Origin: Polaromonas sp.
GTDB taxonomy: Bacteria > Pseudomonadota > Gammaproteobacteria > Burkholderiales > Burkholderiaceae_C
Reading direction: 5' to 3'
Assembly: GCA_026786065.1 (NCBI GenBank)
Contig: JAJAYS010000379.1
Coordinates: 1-7,441 of the forward strand
Length of the DNA: 7,441 nucleotides
Positions 1 through 5,724 of this stretch are shown here, one piece after another. The notes under the pieces are model-generated. The model was not told where the DNA came from. It worked only from the letters and a program-made list of their open reading frames with translations, and did no database searches. Both the position numbers and the translations under genes were made by a program. Position 1 is the stretch's first letter, and each line of letters begins with the position of its first letter.

Positions 1-129
1 GCCGGCGCCGCCGCGCGAGTTGCGTTTCTCGGTGCCGCTCGACGAGCATGAAGCGTCGTATTTAGCGGCGTCGGCCAGCACCGCCAGCTTGAGCTGCAGC
101 TTGGTATTGGCGAAAGAAAGCTCAGTCAC
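1..129 (-). CDS. Putative DNA modification/repair radical SAM protein (5' part only)
   Basis: Only the first 43 codons are inside the window; the gene continues past base 1. Read on the minus strand from a GTG at 129-127 the protein begins MTELSFANTKLQLKLAVLAD and continues with AAKYDASCSSSGTEKRNSRG. The block LADAAKYDxSCxSSG is the characteristic N-terminus of the radical-SAM family (TIGR03916/COG4277) whose members sit beside a DUF4130 / uracil-DNA-glycosylase-like partner; that partner would lie further left, outside the window. The radical-SAM cysteines (CxxxCxxC) are also beyond the edge. GTG is preferred because it leaves the usual short lead before the conserved block. An in-frame ATG exists at 177-175 but would place the SOS box inside the gene. 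No Shine-Dalgarno sequence is visible before the GTG. A LexA box overlaps the start, so SOS control is likely. The exact biochemical reaction of the family is not known. Confidence 0.85.
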   Translation of the reverse strand, partial: MTELSFANTKLQLKLAVLADAAKYDASCSSSGTEKRNSRGGAG

Positions 130-144
130 TGTTTTAATATACAG
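129..144 (-). promoter_or_regulatory. LexA (SOS) box overlapping the start of the radical SAM gene
   Basis: CTGT-TTTAATAT-ACAG matches the E. coli-type LexA operator CTGT-N8-ACAG, and the palindrome extends two bases further on each side (CACTG...CAGTG, 127-146). The A/T-only centre is typical of strong operators. The box runs directly into the GTG start at 129-127, so bound LexA would block transcription of the gene to its left. The other neighbour, ybhN, ends at 207 and reads toward the box, so it is not the target. Confidence 0.88.
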
Positions 145-206
145 TGGTTTTGCGCGGCCGAATAGCCTGCAGGGCATTCCCCGGCAGCGCGGCCGGACTT
201 TCGGAT

Positions 207-1256
207 TCAGCTTTGCCGGGCTGGTTCGGGTGCCACGCCACGTGCGAGCTTTTTGGCCCGGGCCTCGGTCACCAAATACACCAGCGCTGCGATGACCAGT
301 GGCCCAAGGTAGTACACCACCCGGTATGCGACGAGCGCCGCCAGAATCTCCGGCTGCGGCATGCGGTGCGCCAGCAGCGCGACAAAAACCGCTTCGAGCA
401 CGCCCAGGCCGGCCGGAATGTGGGCGATGACGCCGGCCACCGCCGCCAGTAGCAGCACGCTGACCACCGTAGTAAATTCGATGCGCTGCTGAAGCAGCAC
501 GTAGATGATCCCGGACATCAGCAGCCAGTTGCCGGCACCGACCGCAATCTGCACCAGCGCCAGCCGGATCGACGGCAGGTCGATGGCATGGCCACGCCAG
601 TGCAGCGTGCGCTGGCGCGACAGTGCGCAGAGTGCGAGGTAGCCGACGCCCACCGCCGCCAGCAGCGCGCCAATCAACCGCAGGTGCAGCGTCGTGATGG
701 GCCACTGCTCGGGCAGCGGCGGCGGCAGCGCAACAAAAATCAGTCCGCCCAGCAACAGGTAGCTGACCCAGTTGGTCAGCATGCTGAAGGTCGTAATGCG
801 TGTGATGACCCCGGGCGCAAGACCAAGCCGTGAATACAGCCGGTAGCGGAAAGCGATGCCGCCGACCAGCGAGCCCAGATTGAGGTTGAACACATAGCTG
901 ATGAAGGTCACCGTCATCACGGTCGGCGTGGACAGCGTGTGCCCGGTGTACCGGCGGCTCAGCAGGTCGTAGCAGCTGTACAGCGTAAAACTGGCGGCGG
1001 CGAGCGCGACTGCAAGGCCTAGCGAGGTCGCCGGATACGTTTGCAGCGCGGCCACCACCTCGCCCCAGTCGATCTGTCGGGCCTGGGTGGTGAGCAGCCA
1101 GCCGACCAGAGCGAAAAACACCAGTGTGGTGCCGAGTTTGAGCCTGGGCCACCAGGGCTTGGTGGTCAGGCGCGAAAAAAAGCCGCTCTGCTTCGACGCC
1201 GCGCCAGCGGGGGTCGGCCTTGGCGGAGGCGCAGCGCCAGAGATCGGGCGGGCCAC
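207..1256 (-). CDS. ybhN: YbhN-like inner-membrane protein, LPG-synthase TM family
   Basis: A 349-residue polytopic inner-membrane protein of the lysylphosphatidylglycerol synthetase transmembrane family (PF03706, UPF0104), related to the flippase half of MprF but lacking its aminoacyl-transfer domain. After a proline-rich cytoplasmic tail (1-40), about eight hydrophobic segments are visible near 41-57, 78-99, 112-136, 157-177, 192-212, 232-255, 262-295 and 316-334. The stretch AHIPAGLGVLEAVFVALL (278-295) is the family's most conserved glycine/glutamate signature. The start is GTG at 1256-1254, five bases after the clsB stop, with no good ribosome-binding site, so translational coupling to clsB is likely. 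Position after ybhP and clsB matches E. coli ybhP-clsB-ybhN and suggests a role in moving or handling phospholipids. That role is an inference; the function of YbhN is not settled. Confidence 0.9.
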   Translation of the reverse strand: MARPISGAAPPPRPTPAGAASKQSGFFSRLTTKPWWPRLKLGTTLVFFALVGWLLTTQARQIDWGEVVAALQTYPATSLGLAVALAAASFTLYSCYDLLSRRYTGHTLSTPTVMTVTFISYVFNLNLGSLVGGIAFRYRLYSRLGLAPGVITRITTFSMLTNWVSYLLLGGLIFVALPPPLPEQWPITTLHLRLIGALLAAVGVGYLALCALSRQRTLHWRGHAIDLPSIRLALVQIAVGAGNWLLMSGIIYVLLQQRIEFTTVVSVLLLAAVAGVIAHIPAGLGVLEAVFVALLAHRMPQPEILAALVAYRVVYYLGPLVIAALVYLVTEARAKKLARGVAPEPARQS

Positions 1257-1261
1257 GCGAA

Positions 1262-2605
1262 TCAGCCGGGGCTGCTGTGGCTCAGCGTTTCGGCGCTAGC
1301 GGTCTGTGTGTGCGGCGGGCCCGCCAGCCCCGCCACGTCGCTGGCGCTGGCAGGTGCCAGGCCGTGCGCCATGCGCAATCTCGGCAAATGCGCGGGCAGC
1401 AGGCCACCCCAAACCGGATAGCGCCGCAGCAGGTGGAATACGAAAAAGCTGCGCAGCATGCGCCAGCGGCCCGATTCAACGACGTCGTCGGTGGCGTTTT
1501 CTTTGCAGCCGTGCGCCAGAAGATGCTGCAGGCGCTCGCCCAGGTGCTGGTTGAAGTCGTGGTCCTTGATCAGTACGTTGGCTTCAAGGTTCAGCGCCAG
1601 ACTCACCGGGTCGAGGTTGCTGGAGCCGACGGTCGAAAGCTGGTCGTCGAACACCGCGACCTTGCCGTGCAGCGGCCGCTCGCGGTATTCATGCACGTGC
1701 ACCCCGGCCTTGATCAGGTAGTGGTAGAGCATGCTCGCGGCCACTTTGGCAATCGGCATGTCGGGCTCGCCCTGCAGGATCAGCCGCACATCAACGCCGC
1801 GCCGCGCGGCCTTGCGCAGCTCTTTAAGCAGCCGGTAGCCGGGAAAAAAATAGGCGTTGGCGATGATCACGCGGTGGCGCGCCGAGCGGATTGCAATGCG
1901 GTAATGGCGCTCGATGTCGTTGGTGTGCGTGCGGTTGTCGCGCGTCACGAAAAGTGCCGCGCCGCCGGGCTGCGCAACGCCGGATTGCGCCGGGCCGGGT
2001 GGCGCTTCGGGCCGGCGAAAGGTTTTTGCAATCGACTTGGCCCGATCCGAGAAGCGGCCCCGCAGCCGACCGAGCCAGGTGATGCCGGCGTTGCGTTTGC
2101 CGGCTTCAAGCGCCTTGTGAACAAAGTCGTCGATCACGCCGACTATCGGCCCGGTCATCTCGACCGCATAGTCCTGCTTGGCGCTCGGTCCCGACGCAAG
2201 CATGTGGTCAACCGAATAGTTGATGCCGCCGACAAAGGCCCGCTCGCCGTCGATAACGACGATTTTGCGGTGCATGCGCCGGAACATGTTGGTACGCCAG
2301 CCCCACAGCCGGGTCCCCGGGTCGAACACATGCACTCGGACGCCCGCACCGGCGAGTTCCCCCAGAAAGTCCGCTGACAGGTCGGGCGATCCGAAGTCGT
2401 CGATGGTGACGTCGATCTGCACGCCGCGCTTTCCGGCCGCGACCAGCGCGACCTGCAGTTGTCGGCCGACCGCGTCGTCGAACCAGATGAAGGTTTCCAG
2501 CACCAGATTGCGCTGCGCGCCGGCTATGCAATCGATGACGCGCGGAAAGAATTCGTCGCCGTTTTCAAGCAGCGCAAAGGTGTTACCGCCTATCCATTTG
2601 CTCAT
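1262..2605 (-). CDS. clsB: Cardiolipin synthase B (phospholipase D superfamily)
   Basis: A 447-residue phospholipase-D-superfamily enzyme closely resembling E. coli ClsB (YbhO), which makes anionic phospholipids such as cardiolipin by phosphatidyl transfer at the inner membrane. Two HKD half-sites are visible: HRKIVVID with GGIN after it (His about 112), and HGKVAVFDD with GSSNLD after it (His about 313). Other ClsB-like blocks are LETFIWFDD, SPDLSADF, NMFRRMHRK, DNRTHTNDIERHY, IIANAYFFPGYR and LILQGEPDMPI. There is no N-terminal membrane anchor, as in ClsB and unlike ClsA. The ATG at 2605-2603 (MSKWIGGNTFALLENG) is chosen because it aligns with the ClsB N-terminus. The frame stays open to an ATG at 2779, but the extra 58 residues look non-coding and contain a putative regulatory element. 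The C-terminal ~35 residues are Ala/Ser/Pro-rich and variable. It is followed after 5 nt by ybhN. Confidence 0.95.
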   Translation of the reverse strand: MSKWIGGNTFALLENGDEFFPRVIDCIAGAQRNLVLETFIWFDDAVGRQLQVALVAAGKRGVQIDVTIDDFGSPDLSADFLGELAGAGVRVHVFDPGTRLWGWRTNMFRRMHRKIVVIDGERAFVGGINYSVDHMLASGPSAKQDYAVEMTGPIVGVIDDFVHKALEAGKRNAGITWLGRLRGRFSDRAKSIAKTFRRPEAPPGPAQSGVAQPGGAALFVTRDNRTHTNDIERHYRIAIRSARHRVIIANAYFFPGYRLLKELRKAARRGVDVRLILQGEPDMPIAKVAASMLYHYLIKAGVHVHEYRERPLHGKVAVFDDQLSTVGSSNLDPVSLALNLEANVLIKDHDFNQHLGERLQHLLAHGCKENATDDVVESGRWRMLRSFFVFHLLRRYPVWGGLLPAHLPRLRMAHGLAPASASDVAGLAGPPHTQTASAETLSHSSPG

Positions 2606-2652
2606 GGCAGGCTTTGGTGCAGCAGGCTGGTGACGACGGATGAAAAGTTCAT
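2602..2652 (-). CDS. Possible 16-codon leader peptide coupled to clsB
   Basis: On the minus strand an ATG at 2652-2650 opens a 16-codon frame (MNFSSVVTSLLHQSLP) whose TGA stop overlaps the clsB ATG as ATGA. A weak GGAA lies about nine bases before this ATG, whereas clsB itself has no purine-rich ribosome-binding site. This arrangement would permit translational coupling of clsB to a leader peptide. No homology is recognised and the frame is short enough to arise by chance. Confidence 0.3.
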   Translation of the reverse strand: MNFSSVVTSLLHQSLP

Positions 2653-2719
2653 GTGCGAAAGTTCCAGGGCGGTCCTGCGGCCCCGGCCATACCGAGCCGG
2701 CCGCTAACCGCAACGCCTG

Positions 2720-2761
2720 AATTGTTACTGGCGCGCCCCATGCAGCATGTAGGACAGAAAC
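2720..2761 (-). promoter_or_regulatory. 42-nt element A upstream of clsB (GTTT..GTCCTACA..AACAATT)
   Basis: Read on the minus strand this element carries GTTTCTGTCCTACA, then CTGCAT, GCGCC and AACAATT. A second copy with the same blocks in the same order and exactly the same total length lies upstream of ybhP (3814-3855). Both copies point toward the gene downstream on the minus strand, here clsB, whose start is about 115 nt away. It lies in the 220-nt spacer between ybhP and clsB, which holds no convincing gene. A role as a promoter or activator-binding element is inferred from repetition and position only; no standard sigma70 -35/-10 pair fits it. Confidence 0.5.
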
Positions 2762-2824
2762 GTCTCCCGGCATGGGCACCGGCAGGGCAGCGACGGGCAG
2801 ACAGCGCGGCGCGCGCCCGGCCCG

Positions 2825-3751
2825 CTACAGCTCGATCTCGGCCGCCAGCGGCGCGTGGTCAGACAGATGCGACCAGGGGCGCAGCGGAAGCACGACCGGT
2901 GCGTGGCTGATGGCGTTGCGCACGTAAATGCGGTCCAGCCGCAACACCGGCATGCGTGCCGGAAAGGTTCGGGCGGCCTTGCCGTTGGCCTTGACGAAAA
3001 CCTCGTGCAAATCGGCCCCGGTTTGCAGCACATCGTGGGCCCGATGCCGCCAGTCGTTGAAGTCCCCGGCCACCACCACCGGCGCTTGCGGCGGCAACTC
3101 GTTGCGCACCAGATCGCACAGCATCTGCATCTGCTGCGCGCGGTGGGTTTCCATCAAACCCAGATGCACGCAAATGGCATGCACGTTGACGCTACGTCCG
3201 GGAATCTGCAGCTCGCAGTGCAGCAGGCCGCGCCGTTCAGGGCCGCTGATTGACACGTCGCGGTTTTCAAAGCGGACGATCGGGAATTTGGAAAGCACCG
3301 CGTTGCCGTGGTGCCCGTTGGTATAGACCGCGTTGCGGCCATAGGCCATTTGCGGCCAGATGGTGTCGGCCAGAAACTCGTAGTGCGGGGCTTCGGGAAA
3401 GTTGTCGAAGCGGTCGCCATGCTTGACGTGGTTTCCGGTGACCTCCTGCAAAAAGACCACGTCGGCGCCAACGCTGCGTACCGCTTCGCGCAGCTCCGGC
3501 AGGATGAACTTGCGGTTGAAAAAGGTGAAGCCCTTGTGGATGTTGACGGTCAACACCTTGAAGGTGAATGACGCTTCCGAACTTGCGGCGGCCAGTGCGG
3601 TTTGCGTGTCGGCTTCGACTTCACGCATGTCGAGCGCCTTGACCGGCTCGGCCAGTCCAACCGACACGGCTTCGCTACTGGTAGGGCGGTCGCGACGTGC
3701 CGCCGCTTGCGGGGTTGGGGGGCGGGTACGGGGAAACTTTGCAGCAGGCAT
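2825..3751 (-). CDS. ybhP: YbhP-like endonuclease/exonuclease/phosphatase family protein
   Basis: Member of the endonuclease/exonuclease/phosphatase superfamily (PF03372), closely similar to E. coli YbhP. Metal and catalytic motifs are all present (numbered from the ATG at 3751): VNIHKGF (Asn about 70), FLQEV (Glu about 103), VHLGL (His about 196), GDFNDW (Asp/Asn about 230/232), LDRIYV (Asp about 273) and LSDHAPL (Asp/His about 298/299). The family cleaves phosphodiester or phosphomonoester bonds; YbhP's own substrate is not established, and its constant pairing with clsB hints at a phospholipid-related substrate. The protein is about 308 residues, with a Pro/Arg/Ala-rich N-terminal extension of roughly 60 residues before the conserved [12 protein letters not shown] core. 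The extension has no signal peptide. Alternative starts are a TTG at 3763 and an ATG at 3628, the latter giving a length close to E. coli YbhP; none has a strong ribosome-binding site. It heads the ybhP-clsB-ybhN set. Confidence 0.92.
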   Translation of the reverse strand: MPAAKFPRTRPPTPQAAARRDRPTSSEAVSVGLAEPVKALDMREVEADTQTALAAASSEASFTFKVLTVNIHKGFTFFNRKFILPELREAVRSVGADVVFLQEVTGNHVKHGDRFDNFPEAPHYEFLADTIWPQMAYGRNAVYTNGHHGNAVLSKFPIVRFENRDVSISGPERRGLLHCELQIPGRSVNVHAICVHLGLMETHRAQQMQMLCDLVRNELPPQAPVVVAGDFNDWRHRAHDVLQTGADLHEVFVKANGKAARTFPARMPVLRLDRIYVRNAISHAPVVLPLRPWSHLSDHAPLAAEIEL

Positions 3752-3769
3752 GTGGAAAAGCAATCAGAA

Positions 3770-3788
3770 GGTTGGCGGCCGGCCAACC
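3770..3788 (-). other. Hairpin in the ybhP leader
   Basis: GGTTGGC at 3770-3776 pairs perfectly with GCCAACC at 3782-3788 around a five-base loop. It would fall in the 5' untranslated leader of ybhP, about 20 bases before its ATG. No U-tract follows on the minus strand, so it is not a typical intrinsic terminator; it could influence translation or mRNA stability. Confidence 0.4.
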
Positions 3789-3813
3789 CGCGATGCCGAG
3801 AACGCCTTTTTTT

Positions 3814-3855
3814 AATTGTTGAGGCGCGGGGTCGATGCAGGTGTAGGACGAAAAC
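3814..3855 (-). promoter_or_regulatory. 42-nt element B upstream of ybhP (GTTT..GTCCTACA..AACAATT)
   Basis: On the minus strand the element reads GTTTTCGTCCTACA, then CTGCAT, GCGCC and AACAATT, with 23 bases between GTCCTA and AACAATT exactly as in element A before clsB. It ends about 60 bases before the ybhP ATG. The shared blocks suggest the same regulator or sigma factor acts at both genes. Only the sequence similarity is observed; the function is inferred. Confidence 0.5.
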
Positions 3856-3984
3856 TTGTTTGGCCTGATGCGGTGCCGCTTCAACGTCGCCGGACTGGCG
3901 CCGGTGTAGCAACCGCCATCCGGAGCATTACACCGCACCGCACGTCGGTGGTACGGCTTTGCAGACCTCAAAGCGCAACGGCAG

Positions 3985-4013
3985 CGTCCTACAGTTTGCC
4001 GTGTGGCTATCTT
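3985..4013 (+). promoter_or_regulatory. Candidate promoter of the secreted repeat protein gene
   Basis: CGTCCTACA (3985-3993) is followed, 16 bases after GTCCTA, by TATCTT (4008-4013), a plausible -10 hexamer. The GTCCTACA core is the same as in the elements before ybhP and clsB, but the AACAATT block is missing at the equivalent spacing. The predicted transcript would start about 105-110 bases before the likely start codon at 4127. The call is speculative. Confidence 0.35.
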
Positions 4014-4126
4014 ATGGGTGACTTTGCGCGCAAGCCCTAAATTGTTTTGAGCGTTAGCCCAACTTGTGGCGGGCGTGTTTTCAAACAAGGCCTTTCGACG
4101 AAGGGCAACCCAAAGGAATGATGATG

Positions 4127-4546
4127 ATGAAATTCACAATGCGTTCGATTCCCGCCGCTGCCGCGATGGTGACCCTGCTCGTTTTCGGCGCGCAGGTTCA
4201 GGCGCAAACTGCAACCACCCCACCGAGTAACGCGGCTGGCGGCGCGGCGGCCGTCCCCAAAGGCCCGGACAGCATGCCCAAGAGCGCCGATCAGCGCGAC
4301 ATGAAAAAGCCGAATGGCAAGGAAGGCGACAAGGCCGGCACGAGCAACAAGGGCGGCGCGGCCAACATGCCAGCATCGCCTGCCAGCGGCACGCGCGCCC
4401 AGACCAAAGGTATGGACGGCAGCATGACCGGCAAGTCCGGTCAACCTGCAGGTGCCACCGCCACCGGCGGCGCGGCCAACCCGCCAAAGGGACCGAACAC
4501 CAGCGCCAAAGACGCAGCCGGCACAGGCACGGGAACCACCAAGTAA
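4127..4546 (+). CDS. Small secreted, disordered Gly/Ala/Lys-rich repeat protein
   Basis: I do not recognise a named family. The protein (139 residues from the fourth ATG) begins with a clear Sec signal peptide, MKFTMRSIPAAAAMVTLLVF followed by GAQVQA, with likely cleavage after VQA. The mature ~112 residues contain no Cys, Trp, Tyr, Phe, His, Ile or Leu, about 18% Gly, many Ala, Thr, Pro and Lys, and a net positive charge, so it should be unfolded and very hydrophilic in the periplasm. It consists of 2.7 units of a 38-residue repeat, each starting GGAA. Four ATG codons stand in a row (4118-4129). AAAGGA at 4112-4117 touches the first but is spaced nine bases from the last, which therefore looks the best start. 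A terminator follows. Composition is hydrophilin-like, so a stress or desiccation role is conceivable but unproven. Confidence 0.75.
   Translation: MKFTMRSIPAAAAMVTLLVFGAQVQAQTATTPPSNAAGGAAAVPKGPDSMPKSADQRDMKKPNGKEGDKAGTSNKGGAANMPASPASGTRAQTKGMDGSMTGKSGQPAGATATGGAANPPKGPNTSAKDAAGTGTGTTK
4238..4543 (+). repeat. 114-bp (38-codon) tandem repeat inside the secreted protein gene
   Basis: GGCGGCGCGG recurs at 4238, 4352 and 4466, exactly 114 bases apart each time; the last two copies agree over 15 bases (GGCGGCGCGGCCAAC). At protein level the units begin GGAAAVPKGP, GGAANMPASP and GGAANPPKGP; the third is truncated to 26 residues. The remainder of each unit has diverged, keeping mainly composition. 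Confidence 0.7.
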
Positions 4547-4561
4547 TTTGGAGTTTGTGCG

Positions 4562-4578
4562 GGGCCGGGTAACGGCCC
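4562..4578 (+). other. Hairpin before the terminator
   Basis: GGGCCG at 4562-4567 pairs with CGGCCC at 4573-4578 around a GGTAA loop. It lies 15 bases after the stop codon of the secreted protein gene and just upstream of the intrinsic terminator. There is no T-run of its own; it may act as a 3'-end stabiliser. Confidence 0.5.
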
Positions 4579-4590
4579 TGCCCCAACAGA

Positions 4591-4621
4591 AAACGCAGCC
4601 GCCTACGGCTGCGTTTTTTTT
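4591..4621 (+). terminator. Rho-independent terminator, probably bidirectional
   Basis: An 11-bp stem, AAACGCAGCCG paired with CGGCTGCGTTT, encloses a CCTA loop and runs into eight Ts (4614-4621). It terminates the plus-strand secreted protein gene. The A-rich left arm also gives a short T-tract on the minus strand, so it can serve the convergent flavoprotein gene ending at 4654. Confidence 0.93.
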
Positions 4622-4653
4622 GTCTGTCACCAAGTCGGCAAGGACTGGCGCGC

Positions 4654-5724
4654 TCACTTGGGCCGCGGACGCTTGAGTTGCTTGTCGGGAACCGACAGCG
4701 CACCGGCACGCAGCTGGACCACGGCCTCGGCCACGGAGCGCGCTACGTTGCGTACTTCCTCTTGCACATTCTTGTCGGCGTCGAGCGCCTCATGGCTGGT
4801 CGCATAGGGCTCGTAATAGCCGACGAAGCGGTCCAGCCTGGACTGCACACCCGCGTCGATCAGGCCCATCCAGTCGAGCCAGTCTGAAAGGCCGCGGCGT
4901 GACCCTTCTATACCCGCCACGTCGCCATGCACCACCAGGCCATAGACCCTGCCGGCCAGGTGCTTGGGGAAGTCCCAGCCGGCGAGTTCCAGCGCTTTGG
5001 CCTCCGCCGGTTCTTTGCCGTGGGTGGTGGTCGGGTCGGGGTTGCCGCCGTCGGCGCAGACCAGCCGGTCGATCATCAGTTTGAGCGGCCCGGGCGATTG
5101 GTACCAGTACACCGGCGACACGATGATGACGGCGTGCGCGGCGGTCCAGCGCGTGTAGATGTCGGCCATCCAGTCGCTGGTCTGGCCAAGCGAATGGTTT
5201 GGGTAGCAGCTGCAAGGCCAGTGGCACAGCGGCATCGCGGTCGAGACGCAGCCCTTGCACGGGTGGATGTTCAAGTTGTAGCTGGAGGTCAGCAAGCTGA
5301 GGTCGAGCAGGTCGGTTTCGAGACCGGCCCCGGCCAGCACCTCTTCGGCCCACTTGACCATGCGAAAGGTTTTGGAAATTTCACCGGGGCAGGTGCCGTC
5401 GTTGCGGGCCGAGCCGCAAACCAGCAACACCCGCGAGGGCGTGGCCGCGTCGCCCCAAGCCGCCTGCGCCGAGTCGATGCGTGCTTTGGTCGCCAGCCAT
5501 TCGACCGACATGTCGTAGTCCGGGTCGGCATAGCCGACACCGGCTTTCTGCGTGACCGGCGCCTTGCGGCCTTCTTCGTAGGCTTGCCAGGCGATGGCCT
5601 CAATGCGCGATATGGCACCGTCTTCGGCGCGAAACGCCGGGTCCATGAAGGATTCGATGAAGCGTTCGTGAAACGCCTTGCGCGACATAACGGCCGGCGC
5701 CTGGCCTTTGCGGATTTCGGTCAT
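4654..5724 (-). CDS. NADPH-dependent FMN reductase / flavodoxin-family protein
   Basis: A 356-residue flavoprotein of the NADPH-dependent FMN reductase superfamily (PF03358), presumably a cytoplasmic oxidoreductase binding FMN; the physiological substrate is unknown. After an N-terminal helical extension of about 95 residues (AFHERFIESFMDPAF, DYDMSVEWLATKARID), the flavodoxin-like fold starts at RVLLVCGSARNDGTCPGEIS, where the phosphate-binding loop lies. Further conserved blocks are SPVYWYQSPGPLKLMIDRL, a typical flavin-contact segment, and GRVYGLVVHGDVAG. A cysteine cluster, CKGC...C..HWPCSC (Cys about 156, 159, 167, 171, 173), lies between them and could hold an Fe-S cluster or metal. The ATG at 5724 is chosen; a GTG at 5733 and an ATG at 5688 are alternatives, and no ribosome-binding site is strong. 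It is monocistronic, convergent with the secreted protein gene and sharing its terminator. Confidence 0.88.
   Translation of the reverse strand: MTEIRKGQAPAVMSRKAFHERFIESFMDPAFRAEDGAISRIEAIAWQAYEEGRKAPVTQKAGVGYADPDYDMSVEWLATKARIDSAQAAWGDAATPSRVLLVCGSARNDGTCPGEISKTFRMVKWAEEVLAGAGLETDLLDLSLLTSSYNLNIHPCKGCVSTAMPLCHWPCSCYPNHSLGQTSDWMADIYTRWTAAHAVIIVSPVYWYQSPGPLKLMIDRLVCADGGNPDPTTTHGKEPAEAKALELAGWDFPKHLAGRVYGLVVHGDVAGIEGSRRGLSDWLDWMGLIDAGVQSRLDRFVGYYEPYATSHEALDADKNVQEEVRNVARSVAEAVVQLRAGALSVPDKQLKRPRPK

Larger units (their letters stand above)
3752..4117. other. Divergent intergenic region between ybhP and the secreted repeat protein gene
   Basis: About 370 bases without a convincing gene separate the minus-strand ybhP from the plus-strand small secreted protein. 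It contains a 7-bp hairpin at 3770-3788, the 42-nt element B at 3814-3855 pointing to ybhP, and a CGTCCTACA motif with a TATCTT hexamer at 3985-4013 pointing to the plus-strand gene. Between 3856 and 3984 I see no clear signal. Open frames here lack ribosome-binding sites and recognisable family features. Confidence 0.6.

Noticed and set aside
145..206. Terminator after ybhN
   Set aside because: Repeated GGCCGCGC segments and a CCGGC/GCCGG pairing are present, but no stem followed by a T-run on the minus strand.
20..295. 91-codon plus-strand frame at the left edge
   Set aside because: The minus strand here encodes the conserved N-terminus of the radical-SAM family and the 3' end of ybhN.
1220..2377. 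385-codon open frame on the plus strand
   Set aside because: It is fully antisense to clsB, whose protein matches ClsB along its length with both HKD motifs; the plus-strand product has no recognisable features. Long antisense frames are common in GC-rich genes.
2606..2779. 58-residue N-terminal extension of clsB from the ATG at 2779
   Set aside because: No resemblance to ClsB, low-quality composition, and it overlaps the conserved 42-nt element; the ATG at 2605 aligns with the ClsB start.
3675..4088. Minus-strand frames 3675-4088 and 3550-3912 and plus-strand frame 3816-4040 in the ybhP upstream region
   Set aside because: No ribosome-binding sites or protein family features; they overlap the putative regulatory elements.
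4037..4657. 206-codon open frame on the minus strand, and overlapping 4134-4709
   Set aside because: Antisense to the secreted repeat protein, and the frame crosses the intrinsic terminator; the opposite strand has a ribosome-binding site, signal peptide and terminator.
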